In this document: in pieces, positions 19,272 through 27,516 of the stretch
Layout of the letters: every line of letters begins with the position of its first letter
Numbering within the stretch: position 1 is the first letter of the stretch
Source: DATLXU01 sp035575515
GTDB taxonomy: Bacteria > Acidobacteriota > Blastocatellia > UBA7656
DNA length: 57,052 nt
NCBI GenBank assembly: GCA_035575515.1
Contig: DATLXU010000099.1
Coordinates: forward strand, 1 to 57,052
Reading direction: 5' to 3'
Made by a program: the position numbers and the translations under genes
The notes under the pieces: generated by a model
Told to the model about the DNA's origin: nothing
Databases searched by the model: none
What the model saw: only the letters and a program-made list of their open reading frames with translations

Positions 19272-20301
19272 GCAGACACTCGGTGAGATAAAGAAGAGAG
19301 TCGAGAGCTACGGCGAGAAGTTCGCCGCGTTGAAAGGCGAGATTGCGCGCGTCATCGTCGGCCAGCAAGAAATAGTCGAAGGAACGCTGCTAGCTCTGAT
19401 GGCCGACGGGCATGTTTTGATTGAAGGCGTGCCGGGACTTGGAAAGACATTGCTTGTTCGCACGCTCGGCGAAGCGATGAGGCTTGAGTTTGCGCGGGTG
19501 CAGTTCACGCCTGACCTGATGCCCGCTGATATTGTCGGCACAAACATAATCGTTGAAGGCGAAAGCGGAGAGAAGATGTTTCGCTTTCAACCGGGACCCG
19601 TGTTCACGAACCTGCTGCTTGCCGATGAAATCAATCGCGCCACTCCGAAGACTCAATCTGCTCTGCTTGAAGCAATGCAAGAGCGACAGGTGACGGTCGG
19701 CGGGAACACTTACCGGCTTGATGGAGTTTTCTTCGTGCTTGCGACGCAGAACCCAATTGAGATGGAAGGCACATATCCGCTGCCGGAAGCTCAGCTTGAT
19801 CGTTTCATCTATAAGCTGATTATCAACTATCCGTCGCGTGAGGACCTGATTGAAGTGCTGAGGCGCACGACTGTGGAAGATGTCCCGCACGCGCGGGCGA
19901 TTGTTTCGCCCGAAGAGATGATTGAGATGCGGCGGCTCGTGCGCGAAGTAATCATCGCGCCTCACGTCGAAGAGCAGGTCGCCGACTTATTGTTGCGCAC
20001 GCATCCTGGAAACGAAGGCGCGCCCGCGTCTGTTCGCAAGTACGTTCGCTTCGGCGCAAGCCCGCGCGGCGCGCAGGCGATTGTGCTCACGGCGAAAGCT
20101 CGCGCGCTGCTTGCGGGCCGTTATAACGTCAGCGCAAGCGACATCGTTGCCGTGGCAAAGCCTTCGCTTCGTCATCGAATCATTTTGAATTTCGAAGGCG
20201 AAGCCGACGGCGTGAGCACGGATGCGATTCTCGATGACGTGATTGATTCGCTCAGTAAGAAAGCCGGAAGAGCGCGCGAACCGGAACCGAGCCGCGCTTG
20301 A
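19270..20301 (+). CDS. MoxR-family AAA ATPase
   Basis: 343 aa. Walker A GVPGLGKT, Walker B LLADEINRATPKTQSALLEAM, sensor 1 ATQNPIEMEGTYPLPEAQLDRF and the sensor-2 region complete a typical MoxR ATPase, a cytoplasmic chaperone-like AAA protein for assembling or activating von Willebrand-factor-type partners. The DUF58 gene 17 bases downstream is the usual partner. The ATG at 19270 has no Shine-Dalgarno sequence; the bases before it are the end of a heptamer element. Confidence 0.93.
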   Translation: MQTLGEIKKRVESYGEKFAALKGEIARVIVGQQEIVEGTLLALMADGHVLIEGVPGLGKTLLVRTLGEAMRLEFARVQFTPDLMPADIVGTNIIVEGESGEKMFRFQPGPVFTNLLLADEINRATPKTQSALLEAMQERQVTVGGNTYRLDGVFFVLATQNPIEMEGTYPLPEAQLDRFIYKLIINYPSREDLIEVLRRTTVEDVPHARAIVSPEEMIEMRRLVREVIIAPHVEEQVADLLLRTHPGNEGAPASVRKYVRFGASPRGAQAIVLTAKARALLAGRYNVSASDIVAVAKPSLRHRIILNFEGEADGVSTDAILDDVIDSLSKKAGRAREPEPSRA

Positions 20302-20318
20302 AGTGAATAAAAACAGCA

Positions 20319-21296
20319 ATGATGAGTAGCAAACGCGCAGGCCTGCTTGATCCCGCCTTTTTGAAAAAGCTCGAACGATTGCGCATACACGCGCGGCGCG
20401 CTTTCCCCGGCAGCACGCGCGGCGAGCGACGCTCAACTCGTCGCGGCTCATCCGTAGAGTTTTCCGATTTCAGAAAGTATGAAGCAGGCGACGATTTTCG
20501 CCACGTTGATTGGAGCATCTACGCGCGGCTTGAGCGGTTGATGCTGCGCCAGTTTGTCGAAGAAGAAGACGTGCGCATTGACATCCTCATTGACCAGAGC
20601 CGTTCGATGCGATTTGGCGAGCCAATTACGAAATTCGATTACGCGCGGCGCGCGGCTGCGGCCCTCGCATTCTTAGGCATCGGCAGCCTTGATCGGGTGG
20701 GAGTTGCGACGTTTGATTCGGCAATGAAATCGCGAATTCGCGCGCTTCGCGGGCGCGGCCACCTGCGCTCGATTCTTTCATTCCTCGATTGTCTATCGGA
20801 CGATGATGTCTCGAAAGAGAAACAGGAAACGGTTGAAGCCAATGAGCGAGCAGAAGGCGAATCGAAGAATGAAGATGAGCAGGCTGCTGAAACTAATCTG
20901 AGCGCCGCGCTCAGGGGCTATCAGAAGGCGAACCTTCGACAGGGAATTCTCTTTATCATTTCTGATTTTTTCTCTTCTGATGATTATCGGCAGGAGATAA
21001 AGATGCTCGCGCACAGAGGATTCGATGTGAACCTGATTCAGGTGCTCGCGCCCGAAGAGATGAATCCTCGACTTGTAGGCGACCTGTTGCTCGTTGACAG
21101 CGAGACGGGGCAATCGCGCGAGATAACTGCAAGCGAGCGCGTCGTTGCCGCTTATCGCGAAGCTCTAAATGAATTCACTTCATCGCTCGAATCGCTTTGT
21201 CGAACGCATGGCTCAGGCTACACGCTTGTGACAACCGATATCGCCTTTGAAGAATTGCTTCTGAAGAATCTCATCGAAAGCCGGATGGCTGAATAA
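20319..21296 (+). CDS. DUF58 (vWA-like) protein, MoxR partner
   Basis: 325 aa; two ATGs in tandem (20319, 20322), no clear ribosome site. Contains the DUF58 hallmark GSSVEFSDFRKYEAGDDFRHVDWSIYARLERLMLRQFVEEEDV, followed by a metal-site-like DQSRSM (D-x-S-x-S type, vWA fold). An acidic, low-complexity insert (about 165-195) precedes a second part (QGILFIISDFFSSDDY). It probably works with MoxR and the membrane proteins upstream in an envelope process that is not defined. The cluster ends with a hairpin at 21332. Confidence 0.9.
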   Translation: MMSSKRAGLLDPAFLKKLERLRIHARRAFPGSTRGERRSTRRGSSVEFSDFRKYEAGDDFRHVDWSIYARLERLMLRQFVEEEDVRIDILIDQSRSMRFGEPITKFDYARRAAAALAFLGIGSLDRVGVATFDSAMKSRIRALRGRGHLRSILSFLDCLSDDDVSKEKQETVEANERAEGESKNEDEQAAETNLSAALRGYQKANLRQGILFIISDFFSSDDYRQEIKMLAHRGFDVNLIQVLAPEEMNPRLVGDLLLVDSETGQSREITASERVVAAYREALNEFTSSLESLCRTHGSGYTLVTTDIAFEELLLKNLIESRMAE

Positions 21297-21331
21297 AGCC
21301 GTCGGCATCTGATGTTGCCTTCAAAAACAAT

Positions 21332-21350
21332 GGGCGGCTTTGGGCCGCCC
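21332..21350. terminator. Hairpin terminator between convergent genes
   Basis: GGGCGGC (21332-21338), loop TTTGG, GCCGCCC (21344-21350). The A-rich run just to its left (CAAAAACAA) becomes a T-tract on the minus strand, so it best serves the leftward transglycosylase gene; it may also stop the DUF58 transcript. Confidence 0.7.
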
Positions 21351-21421
21351 TAATCCTGAGGTTTATTTCCTGAGTGCAAGAGGCTCGATTGTGTTTGATA
21401 GAAATCGGAGAGATGTGTCAG

Positions 21422-22060
21422 TTATTCCGCAGCGACGGTCGGCAGTCCGAACTCGGCTCGCGCCTGTTCGGGCGGAAGCACCGGATGATAAGTCTTCCCG
21501 TATGCGCTCGTGATCTTCTGAACATAGTTCTTCGTCTCTTTGAAATCGGGAACTCGGTTGCCGTTCTTTTCAACGTTGCCTTCGCCCGCGTTGTAACCTG
21601 CAAGCGCAAGCTTCACGTCGCCGTTGAACCGCTTGAGCAACCACCTTAGATATCGCACGCCACATTCGATGTTCTGCGCCGGGTCGTAAGGATTTTCAAT
21701 GTCGAATCGCTCGGCGGTTGCAGGAATAATCTGCATCAGCCCCCGAGCGTCTTTGCCTGACCGGGCTTTGGGCTTGAACTGAGATTCTTGGCGGATAACG
21801 TAATAAATCAGCTTCGGGTCAACGCCGTACTTCGTTCCCGCTTCAAGTATCAAGCGGTCAATTTCAGGGTCGCCGCTCGTAAGCTCTCCGAGCGGATTCA
21901 TCTCTTCGGCTTGTTCTGCCTCTATCGGAGTCGCGCCTGAAACCGGCGCGGTCGCGCGTCCGTGAAGAATAACAACGGATGCGAGGATGAGAACCATTGC
22001 GATGAGTCTATAAAGAACTTTCAATCTCCTGCTCGATACAGATGCAAAGTATAAACGCAT
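21422..22060 (-). CDS. SLT-type lytic transglycosylase
   Basis: 212 aa. An N-terminal membrane/signal helix (LYRLIAMVLILASVVIL) precedes the goose-lysozyme-like SLT domain. The catalytic Glu is in VIRQESQFKPKARS, and GLMQIIPATAERF, NIECGVRYLRWLLKRF and LALAGYNAGEGNVEK follow. It should cleave peptidoglycan glycan strands with 1,6-anhydro product formation in the periplasm. A second member of this family lies at 50991-52235. It is divergent from the pgsA-like gene across a 300-base region with repeated motifs. Confidence 0.92.
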   Translation of the reverse strand: MRLYFASVSSRRLKVLYRLIAMVLILASVVILHGRATAPVSGATPIEAEQAEEMNPLGELTSGDPEIDRLILEAGTKYGVDPKLIYYVIRQESQFKPKARSGKDARGLMQIIPATAERFDIENPYDPAQNIECGVRYLRWLLKRFNGDVKLALAGYNAGEGNVEKNGNRVPDFKETKNYVQKITSAYGKTYHPVLPPEQARAEFGLPTVAAE

Positions 22061-22211
22061 TACTTACTGCTACCCCTTGTTCGTTAAACCCTTTGATTTG
22101 ATTGCCCGCCATCCGGGCCAACTGAATGCTTGCCAATTACAATCGTACGCAAGTTCAGATGATACTAGCTGTGTGCGTCGAATACAAGATATGTCCTTTG
22201 AATACAAGCAT

Positions 22212-22241
22212 TTCGCAAGAATCTTCGCAACGATTTCGCAA
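22212..22241. promoter_or_regulatory. Three phased TTCGCAA iterons (possible operator)
   Basis: TTCGCAA starts at 22212, 22224 and 22235, that is 12 and 11 bases apart, close to one helical turn. A second direct repeat, GAATACAAG, lies just before (22180 and 22200). The site is in the divergent gap between the transglycosylase and the pgsA-like gene, about 80 bases upstream of the latter's promoter. A regulator binding on one face of the helix is possible but unproven. Confidence 0.35.
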
Positions 22242-22320
22242 GATATTTTCTATGGCTTCGCGCATCTCTTTTGCCAATGTTTGAAACCAAAAGAGTTGTC
22301 CGAATCATTTGCCAGGCAGG

Positions 22321-22349
22321 TTGCGACTTATGGGTAAGGCTCATATAAT
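22321..22349 (+). promoter_or_regulatory. Sigma-70 promoter for the pgsA-like gene
   Basis: TTGCGA (22321-22326), 17-base spacer, perfect TATAAT (22344-22349). Transcription should start near 22356, only about 7 bases before the ATG at 22363, so the mRNA would be nearly leaderless, in agreement with the lack of a Shine-Dalgarno sequence there. Confidence 0.65.
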
Positions 22350-22362
22350 CCACTGCAACAAA

Positions 22363-22998
22363 ATGGCAACAAATCAGACTGTAGAATCGGAATCGCCTCA
22401 AGCGTCAGCTATGCGCGCAAACGTGTGGACGCTGGCAAATCTGCTCACGGCTTTTCGCATACTGCTAACAGCGCCGTTCCTATATTTCATAAATCAAGGG
22501 CGATTCGCGAGCGCGCTTTTGATATTCTTTATCGCAAGCGTCACGGATTTTTTCGACGGCTACGCCGCGCGCCGCTTCAATCAACATTCGCCGCTAGGCC
22601 GCTTGCTTGACCCGCTCGCCGACAAGCTGCTCACGACCGCAGGCTTCATAGTAATGGCATTGCCCCACGGCGAGTTCGAACCTCTTCCGATGTGGCTGGC
22701 CATCGCGGTCGTCGGGCGAGACGCGATTATACTTGCAGGTTCGGCGATAGTTTTTCTACTGACGAGGTTCAGAGAGTTCAAGCCGACGCTCTTAGGCAAG
22801 GTGAACACTTTCCTTGAGCTTGGAATGATCGTTGTGTATCTGACTTTCAATACGACTGGAGAGTTAATGTACCTGTTGCCATACTGCTACGCGGTAGTCT
22901 TCGCGTCGGTCGCACTGTCGGGTTTAGAGTACGCAGTCGAAGGAATTTTGATTGTAAGAGAGCATCGCGGCGTTGACCAACACGCAAGCGGCGGCTAA
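22363..22998 (+). CDS. pgsA: CDP-alcohol phosphatidyltransferase (PgsA-like)
   Basis: 211 aa from the ATG at 22363, placed just behind a promoter; an upstream in-frame ATG (22330) and TTG (22309) would lie within or before the promoter. The family signature DG-x2-AR-x8-G-x3-D-x3-D is complete in DFFDGYAARRF...GRLLDPLADK. Four to six transmembrane helices (LLTAFRILLTAPFLYFI, FASALLIFFIASVTDF, MWLAIAVVGRDAIILAGSAIVFLL) follow the family pattern. It likely makes phosphatidylglycerol phosphate from CDP-diacylglycerol and glycerol-3-phosphate in the inner membrane. The alcohol substrate is inferred from length and the NLLTAFRI start. Confidence 0.88.
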   Translation: MATNQTVESESPQASAMRANVWTLANLLTAFRILLTAPFLYFINQGRFASALLIFFIASVTDFFDGYAARRFNQHSPLGRLLDPLADKLLTTAGFIVMALPHGEFEPLPMWLAIAVVGRDAIILAGSAIVFLLTRFREFKPTLLGKVNTFLELGMIVVYLTFNTTGELMYLLPYCYAVVFASVALSGLEYAVEGILIVREHRGVDQHASGG

Positions 22999-23048
22999 TC
23001 TGATTTGCGCTTTTCATCGAAACTCCCCGACACATTCGAGGTAAGAGC

Positions 23049-24800
23049 TTGGTAAGAAAATCTATCGGCCTGACAATCCTCATGGCGTTCGTAATTTGGG
23101 GAATCGTCGCAGCAATGCGGCCATCCTATAAAGGGACGCGGACGGGCCACTCGGATGAGAACTACATCAACTCGCGCGCGTGCATTGCCTGCCACCCGGA
23201 TCATTACGCATCGTGGGCGCGCACTTATCACAGTCGCATGACTCAGGAAGCGCGGCCCGAAACTGTTCAGGCTGATTTTGAGGCAAATAATACTCTTGAA
23301 TATTTGGGTATCGTGGCGCGGATGGAAAAGCGCAGTGGCCGATTCTTCATGAATCTGACTTTTCCCGATGGCCGAGCGCAGTCGTTTGAGATTGTTCGGA
23401 CCGTTGGCTCGCGTCGCATCGAGCAGTACCTGACAAAGCAGGGCGACCGCTACATGCGATTGCCGCTCGCTTACGACCTTGTGAACCGCAGGTGGATGAG
23501 CCTGAACGGTTCGTTCTTCTACCCGGACGGCGACAACTTCTCTCAGCACGAATCGCTGTGGGACGGCAACTGCGTCTTCTGTCACAACGTGAAAGCGCAG
23601 CCCAATTTTGATTTCGCGTCGCGCCAGTTCGACACGGAAGTGGCCGAGCTTGGCATCGCTTGCGGCGCGTGTCACGGACCCGCGGCTGAACACGCCGATG
23701 CGGCCCGCTCGCCGCTCATGCGAACTCTTTGGAGATTTTCGAGCAACAAGACAGATTTCATAATCAACCCGCTAAAGCTGAGCGCCGAACGCTCGATGAC
23801 GATCTGCGGCCACTGTCACGGCCAGCGCGTGCCTGAGCCTGCAAGCCGCATTCAGGAAATCATGATCAAAGGCGACCCGTTCAATTCGGGCGACGACCTC
23901 TCGAAATACTTCCGGCCCGTCACGATTGAAACACGAGTAGGCGATTACTCTTTCGCGAATCGCTTCTGGTCGAACGGCTCGCCGCGGCTCACGGCTTACG
24001 AGTATCAGGGATTGCTGCGCTCGCGCTGTTTCACAGAAGGCGACGCGACGAACCGTATAAATTGCCTGACCTGCCACACGATGCACGGCGGCGATCCAAA
24101 AGGGCAAATCACAGAGGAGAATCGCACGGACAGGCCCTGCCTCAATTGCCACAAACAATATGAGCAGCCCGCGGCGCTCGTCGAGCACACAAAGCACCCG
24201 GCGGATTCATCGGGCAGCCGCTGCTACACCTGCCACATGCCGCGAGTCGTTTACGGCATTATGACCTTTCATCCGACGCACGAGATAACCGTTCCCAATC
24301 CGCAACTGACCGCGACTCAGGCTGTGCCCAATGCGTGCAATCAATGCCATCTTGATAAATCGGTCAACTGGGCCATCAATGAATCGAAGCGATTGTGGCC
24401 TCAATACTACGGCGCGGTTGAGCCGAGCGCTGATGCTCAATTCGATTTGCCAGAAGGCCCGCGCGCGTTATTCGCAGGCGATGCTTTGACCCGCGCGCTT
24501 GCGGCGGAAGCGATGGGCGGAGGCGGGCCGATGAAGATTGATTTGAAGTGGTCAGCGCCGTTTCTCGTCGAGGCGTTCGATGATAATTATCCAATCGTGC
24601 GCTACTTTGCGGCGAACGGGCTTGCGGCTTGCGGCTGGCCGCTTGCGAAGCCCGATTATCTCGCCACGCCGCAAGCGCGAGCCTTGTCGCTCAATCAATG
24701 GCGCGGGCTTTTCGATTCGCCATTTCGCCAGAGGATTATTGCGTTCGCTCAACAGCTTCGGGCAAGGCGCAAGGACGTCGACATTGAAGTCGGCGAATGA
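23049..24800 (+). CDS. Exported octahaem cytochrome c
   Basis: 583 aa from a TTG start at 23049 with GAGG seven bases before. An N-terminal signal anchor (IGLTILMAFVIWGIVAAM) is followed by eight CxxCH haem-attachment motifs: CIACH, CVFCH, CGACH, CGHCH, CLTCH, CLNCH, CYTCH, CNQCH. The first lies near residue 43 and the last near 430. The pattern resembles cytochrome c-554/NapC-NrfA-like multihaem electron carriers of the periplasm. The last 130 residues lack haems and look like HEAT-type helices (DDNYPIVRYFAANGLAACG). No catalytic partner is nearby; the small membrane protein 20 bases downstream is probably its co-transcribed mate. Confidence 0.9.
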   Translation: MVRKSIGLTILMAFVIWGIVAAMRPSYKGTRTGHSDENYINSRACIACHPDHYASWARTYHSRMTQEARPETVQADFEANNTLEYLGIVARMEKRSGRFFMNLTFPDGRAQSFEIVRTVGSRRIEQYLTKQGDRYMRLPLAYDLVNRRWMSLNGSFFYPDGDNFSQHESLWDGNCVFCHNVKAQPNFDFASRQFDTEVAELGIACGACHGPAAEHADAARSPLMRTLWRFSSNKTDFIINPLKLSAERSMTICGHCHGQRVPEPASRIQEIMIKGDPFNSGDDLSKYFRPVTIETRVGDYSFANRFWSNGSPRLTAYEYQGLLRSRCFTEGDATNRINCLTCHTMHGGDPKGQITEENRTDRPCLNCHKQYEQPAALVEHTKHPADSSGSRCYTCHMPRVVYGIMTFHPTHEITVPNPQLTATQAVPNACNQCHLDKSVNWAINESKRLWPQYYGAVEPSADAQFDLPEGPRALFAGDALTRALAAEAMGGGGPMKIDLKWSAPFLVEAFDDNYPIVRYFAANGLAACGWPLAKPDYLATPQARALSLNQWRGLFDSPFRQRIIAFAQQLRARRKDVDIEVGE

Positions 24801-24819
24801 GCTTGGTAGAAAGAAACGA

Positions 24820-25278
24820 ATGACAAAGAGCAAACCGAGTCAGTCATCTCAAAAGGCGCAGCCTCGAAACTGGCACGCGCGAATGATGTTTCAGGGCTGG
24901 GCGAGCCTCGCCGCGTGGATGAGCTTCGGGCTGCTGCTCGAAGGCTTGCTCGGCTACAAGATACCGGGCTATCTGGCCGACCCTCAAAGGCGCGAGCTTT
25001 TCACGCTCGCTCACACGCACGGGACGCTGCTCGGAGTTGTGCTGGTTGCTGCAGCCCTTTGCGGGCAGCGTGGAGCCGCACCCGCGCGTTCAGCCGTAAT
25101 CGCTCTGCAACTAGGCGCAATCCTTTTGCCTTTGGGCTTTTTGCTTGCGGGCATCTGGCACACGGAAGGCGATCCGGGCCTTGCAATCTGGCTTGTCCCT
25201 CCAGCCGCACTGATGGTTATCTTCGGTGCGATCTTTATGGCTCTCGCTTATTCCAAAGAATCTATGTCGAGCGAGTGA
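24820..25278 (+). CDS. Four-helix membrane protein following the cytochrome gene
   Basis: 152 aa from the ATG at 24820, 20 bases after the cytochrome stop; the frame is open further up but overlaps the cytochrome. Four hydrophobic helices are seen (FQGWASLAAWMSFGLLLEGLLGY, GTLLGVVLVAAALCG, AVIALQLGAILLPLGFLLAGI, IWLVPPAALMVIFGAIFMALAY). Conserved-looking histidines sit at helix ends (FTLAHTHGT, GIWHTEGDPG), which could bind haem or a quinone. The family is not recognised. Operon position suggests a membrane anchor or electron-entry subunit for the octahaem cytochrome. Confidence 0.65.
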   Translation: MTKSKPSQSSQKAQPRNWHARMMFQGWASLAAWMSFGLLLEGLLGYKIPGYLADPQRRELFTLAHTHGTLLGVVLVAAALCGQRGAAPARSAVIALQLGAILLPLGFLLAGIWHTEGDPGLAIWLVPPAALMVIFGAIFMALAYSKESMSSE

Positions 25279-25399
25279 TTTTTAGCCGTCTAAGCCCCTT
25301 TCCAGATAATTCGTCGCCAAAACAGAGATGTTTCCCCGCTTCTATCCACTCACCCGCAGCGTGGTTCGGAAAAAATCTAAATTGTAGATTGATATAAAA
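25279..25399. other. Gap upstream of the heat-shock promoter
   Basis: AT-rich toward its right end; no gene and no convincing terminator seen. Confidence 0.4.
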
Positions 25400-25429
25400 C
25401 TTGACAATAATACACTCAGATATTAATAT
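25400..25429 (+). promoter_or_regulatory. dnaK promoter overlapping a HAIR-like (HspR) operator
   Basis: TTGACA (25401-25406), 17-base spacer, TAATAT (25424-25429) forms a good sigma-70 promoter. Over the same bases, CTTGACA (25400-25406), 7 bases, ACTCAGA (25414-25420) matches the HAIR consensus CTTGAGT-N7-ACTCAAG at 10 of 14 positions with exact 7-7-7 geometry. The operon's last gene encodes an HspR-type MerR repressor, the known HAIR-binding protein. Repression of the operon by its own product, covering the -35 box, is the direct inference. Confidence 0.65.
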
Positions 25430-25462
25430 TTTTATGACGCTCAAACTTGGAGGCTTATAGAA

Positions 25463-27379
25463 ATGGGAAAGATAATAGGAATTGATTTAGGAACGACGAA
25501 CTCCGTGGTGGCGGTGATGGAAGGCGGCGAGCCGCTTGTCATCGAAAACGCGGAAGGCTCGCGCACTACGCCATCGGTTGTTGCCTTCACGAAAGACGGC
25601 AACAGGCTCGTAGGGCAGGTGGCGAAGCGGCAGGCGGTCACAAATCCTGAGAACACGATCTATTCGATCAAGCGATTTATGGGGCGTCGCTTTGACGAAG
25701 TGACCGAAGAGATGAAGATGGTCCCATATAAAGTTACGCAGGCGGGAAATGACGTGCGAATAGTTGCGGGCGGAAAGGAGTGGTCTCCGCCTGAGATTTC
25801 GGCGATGATCCTGCAAAAGTTGAAGCAGGCCGCTGAAGACAAGCTCGGCCAGAAGATAACGCAGGCGGTCATCACCGTTCCGGCCTACTTCAACGACGCG
25901 CAGCGGCAGGCCACTAAGGATGCGGGCCGCATCGCTGGGCTTGAAGTCATGCGCATAGTCAACGAGCCGACGGCTGCGGCGCTGGCCTATGGTCTCGATA
26001 AAAAGAAAGATGAGACCATAGCGGTCTTCGACTTCGGCGGCGGCACGTTCGACATCTCGATACTCGAAGTCGGCGAAGGCGTGGTCGAAGTTAAATCAAC
26101 GAACGGCGACACGCATCTTGGCGGCGACAACATTGATCAGCGAATCATTGACTGGATCATTGACGAGTTCCGCAAAGATCAGGGCATTGATCTGTCGAAA
26201 GACAAGATGGCTTTGCAGCGACTGAAAGAGGCCGCAGAGAAGGCGAAGATTGAGCTTTCTTCGACGATGGAGACGGAGATCAATCTGCCGTTCATCACGG
26301 CTGACCAGTCCGGGCCGAAGCACCTCGTGATGAAGCTGACGCGCGCGAAGTTCGAGCAGTTGGTTGATGACATCTTGCAGCGCACGATTCAGCCGTGCCG
26401 CGCGGCGCTCGAAGACGCTGGTCTCAAGCCGAATCAGATTGATGAAGTTGTGCTCGTAGGCGGTTCGACCCGCATCCCGAAAGTTCAACAGATGGTGAAA
26501 GAGTTTTTCGGCAAGGAGCCTCACAAGGGCGTGAACCCTGACGAGGTCGTTGCCGTCGGCGCGGCGATTCAGGCCGGTGTGCTCGGAGGCGAAGTCAAAG
26601 ACCTGTTGCTGCTCGACGTGACCCCGCTCAGCTTGGGCATCGAAACGCTCGGCGGAGTGTTCACGAAATTGATCGAGCGCAACACTACGATTCCGACGCG
26701 CAAGTCCGAGATATTCTCGACCGCTTCGGACAATCAGACTTCCGTGGAGGTTCACGTGCTTCAGGGCGAGCGCCCGATGGCGGCGCAGAACCGCACGCTC
26801 GGCAAGTTCCACCTCGTAGGCATACCGCCTGCTCCGCGAGGCGTGCCGCAGATTGAGGTCACGTTCGACATTGACGCGAACGGCATCGTGAACGTATCGG
26901 CTAAGGACCTCGGCACGGGCCGAGAGCAGAAGATCACGATCACTGCCTCGTCTGGTCTATCTAAAGAAGAGATTGACCGTATGATGAAGGACGCCGAGTC
27001 GCACGCTGAAGAGGATCGCCGCGCGAAAGAGCGAATTGAGGCGCGCAACAAGCTCGACGGTTTGATCTACTCGACCGAGCGCACGCTTTCCGAGCATGGC
27101 GACAAGATTGACGCATCAACCAGGAGCGACATCGAGTCTGCAATGAATGACGCAAAAGCGAAGCTCGATTCAAGCGACACGGCTGAGATCAACGCAGCGT
27201 ATGACCGGCTTGTTAAAGCCTCACACAAACTTGCTGAGATCATGTATCAGCAGGCTTCGCAGCAGGGCGGCCAGGCGGGCGGCGGCGCAGGCGCATCGAG
27301 CGCGGCTGCAGGCAGCCAGCCCGGCGGCGAAGGCGACGTGATTGATGCCGACTTCGTTGATGTTGACGAGAAGAAGTAA
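25463..27379 (+). CDS. dnaK: Chaperone protein DnaK (Hsp70)
   Basis: 638 aa, full length. ATP-binding signatures IGIDLGTTNSVVAVMEGG, IAVFDFGGGTFDISIL and VVLVGGSTRIPKVQQMV, the linker LLLLDVTPLSLGIETLGG and the substrate-binding part ending in a Gly/Ala-rich tail with EGDVIDADFVDVDE are all present. Strong ribosome site GGAGG (25449-25453) before the ATG. It leads a dnaK-dnaJ-orf-hspR operon, the arrangement known from actinobacteria and some other phyla, here without grpE. A heptamer element fills the gap to dnaJ. Confidence 0.98.
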   Translation: MGKIIGIDLGTTNSVVAVMEGGEPLVIENAEGSRTTPSVVAFTKDGNRLVGQVAKRQAVTNPENTIYSIKRFMGRRFDEVTEEMKMVPYKVTQAGNDVRIVAGGKEWSPPEISAMILQKLKQAAEDKLGQKITQAVITVPAYFNDAQRQATKDAGRIAGLEVMRIVNEPTAAALAYGLDKKKDETIAVFDFGGGTFDISILEVGEGVVEVKSTNGDTHLGGDNIDQRIIDWIIDEFRKDQGIDLSKDKMALQRLKEAAEKAKIELSSTMETEINLPFITADQSGPKHLVMKLTRAKFEQLVDDILQRTIQPCRAALEDAGLKPNQIDEVVLVGGSTRIPKVQQMVKEFFGKEPHKGVNPDEVVAVGAAIQAGVLGGEVKDLLLLDVTPLSLGIETLGGVFTKLIERNTTIPTRKSEIFSTASDNQTSVEVHVLQGERPMAAQNRTLGKFHLVGIPPAPRGVPQIEVTFDIDANGIVNVSAKDLGTGREQKITITASSGLSKEEIDRMMKDAESHAEEDRRAKERIEARNKLDGLIYSTERTLSEHGDKIDASTRSDIESAMNDAKAKLDSSDTAEINAAYDRLVKASHKLAEIMYQQASQQGGQAGGGAGASSAAAGSQPGGEGDVIDADFVDVDEKK

Positions 27380-27383
27380 GAGC

Positions 27384-27516
27384 AGGGGTCAGGGGTCGGC
27401 GGTCAGTGGTCAGTGAATTTGAGATTTGAGATTCAATTAATGAATCTGAGATTTGAGGTTTTGAATTTGAAATTCATTCGACCTGACCCCCGACCCCTGA
27501 CAGCCGACTCCGACTA
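27384..27516. repeat. Heptamer inverted-repeat element between dnaK and dnaJ (19 units)
   Basis: The whole 136-base gap reads as 19 consecutive heptamers in one register, from AGGGGTC (27384) twice, GGCGGTC and AGTGGTC, through an inner TTGAGAT-like group (27419-27474), to CCTGACC (27482), CCCGACC, CCTGACA, GCCGACT, CCGACTA (to 27516). Arms pair: GTCAGGGGTCGG (27388-27399) is the exact complement of CCGACCCCTGAC (27490-27501), and inner TTTGAG/TCAAAT-like units add further pairing. The last unit supplies the A of the dnaJ start codon; no Shine-Dalgarno sequence precedes that ATG. Confidence 0.8.

Noticed and set aside
27384..27516. CRISPR array
   Set aside because: Units are 7 bases, degenerate and complementary between the two halves; there are no spacers and no cas genes.
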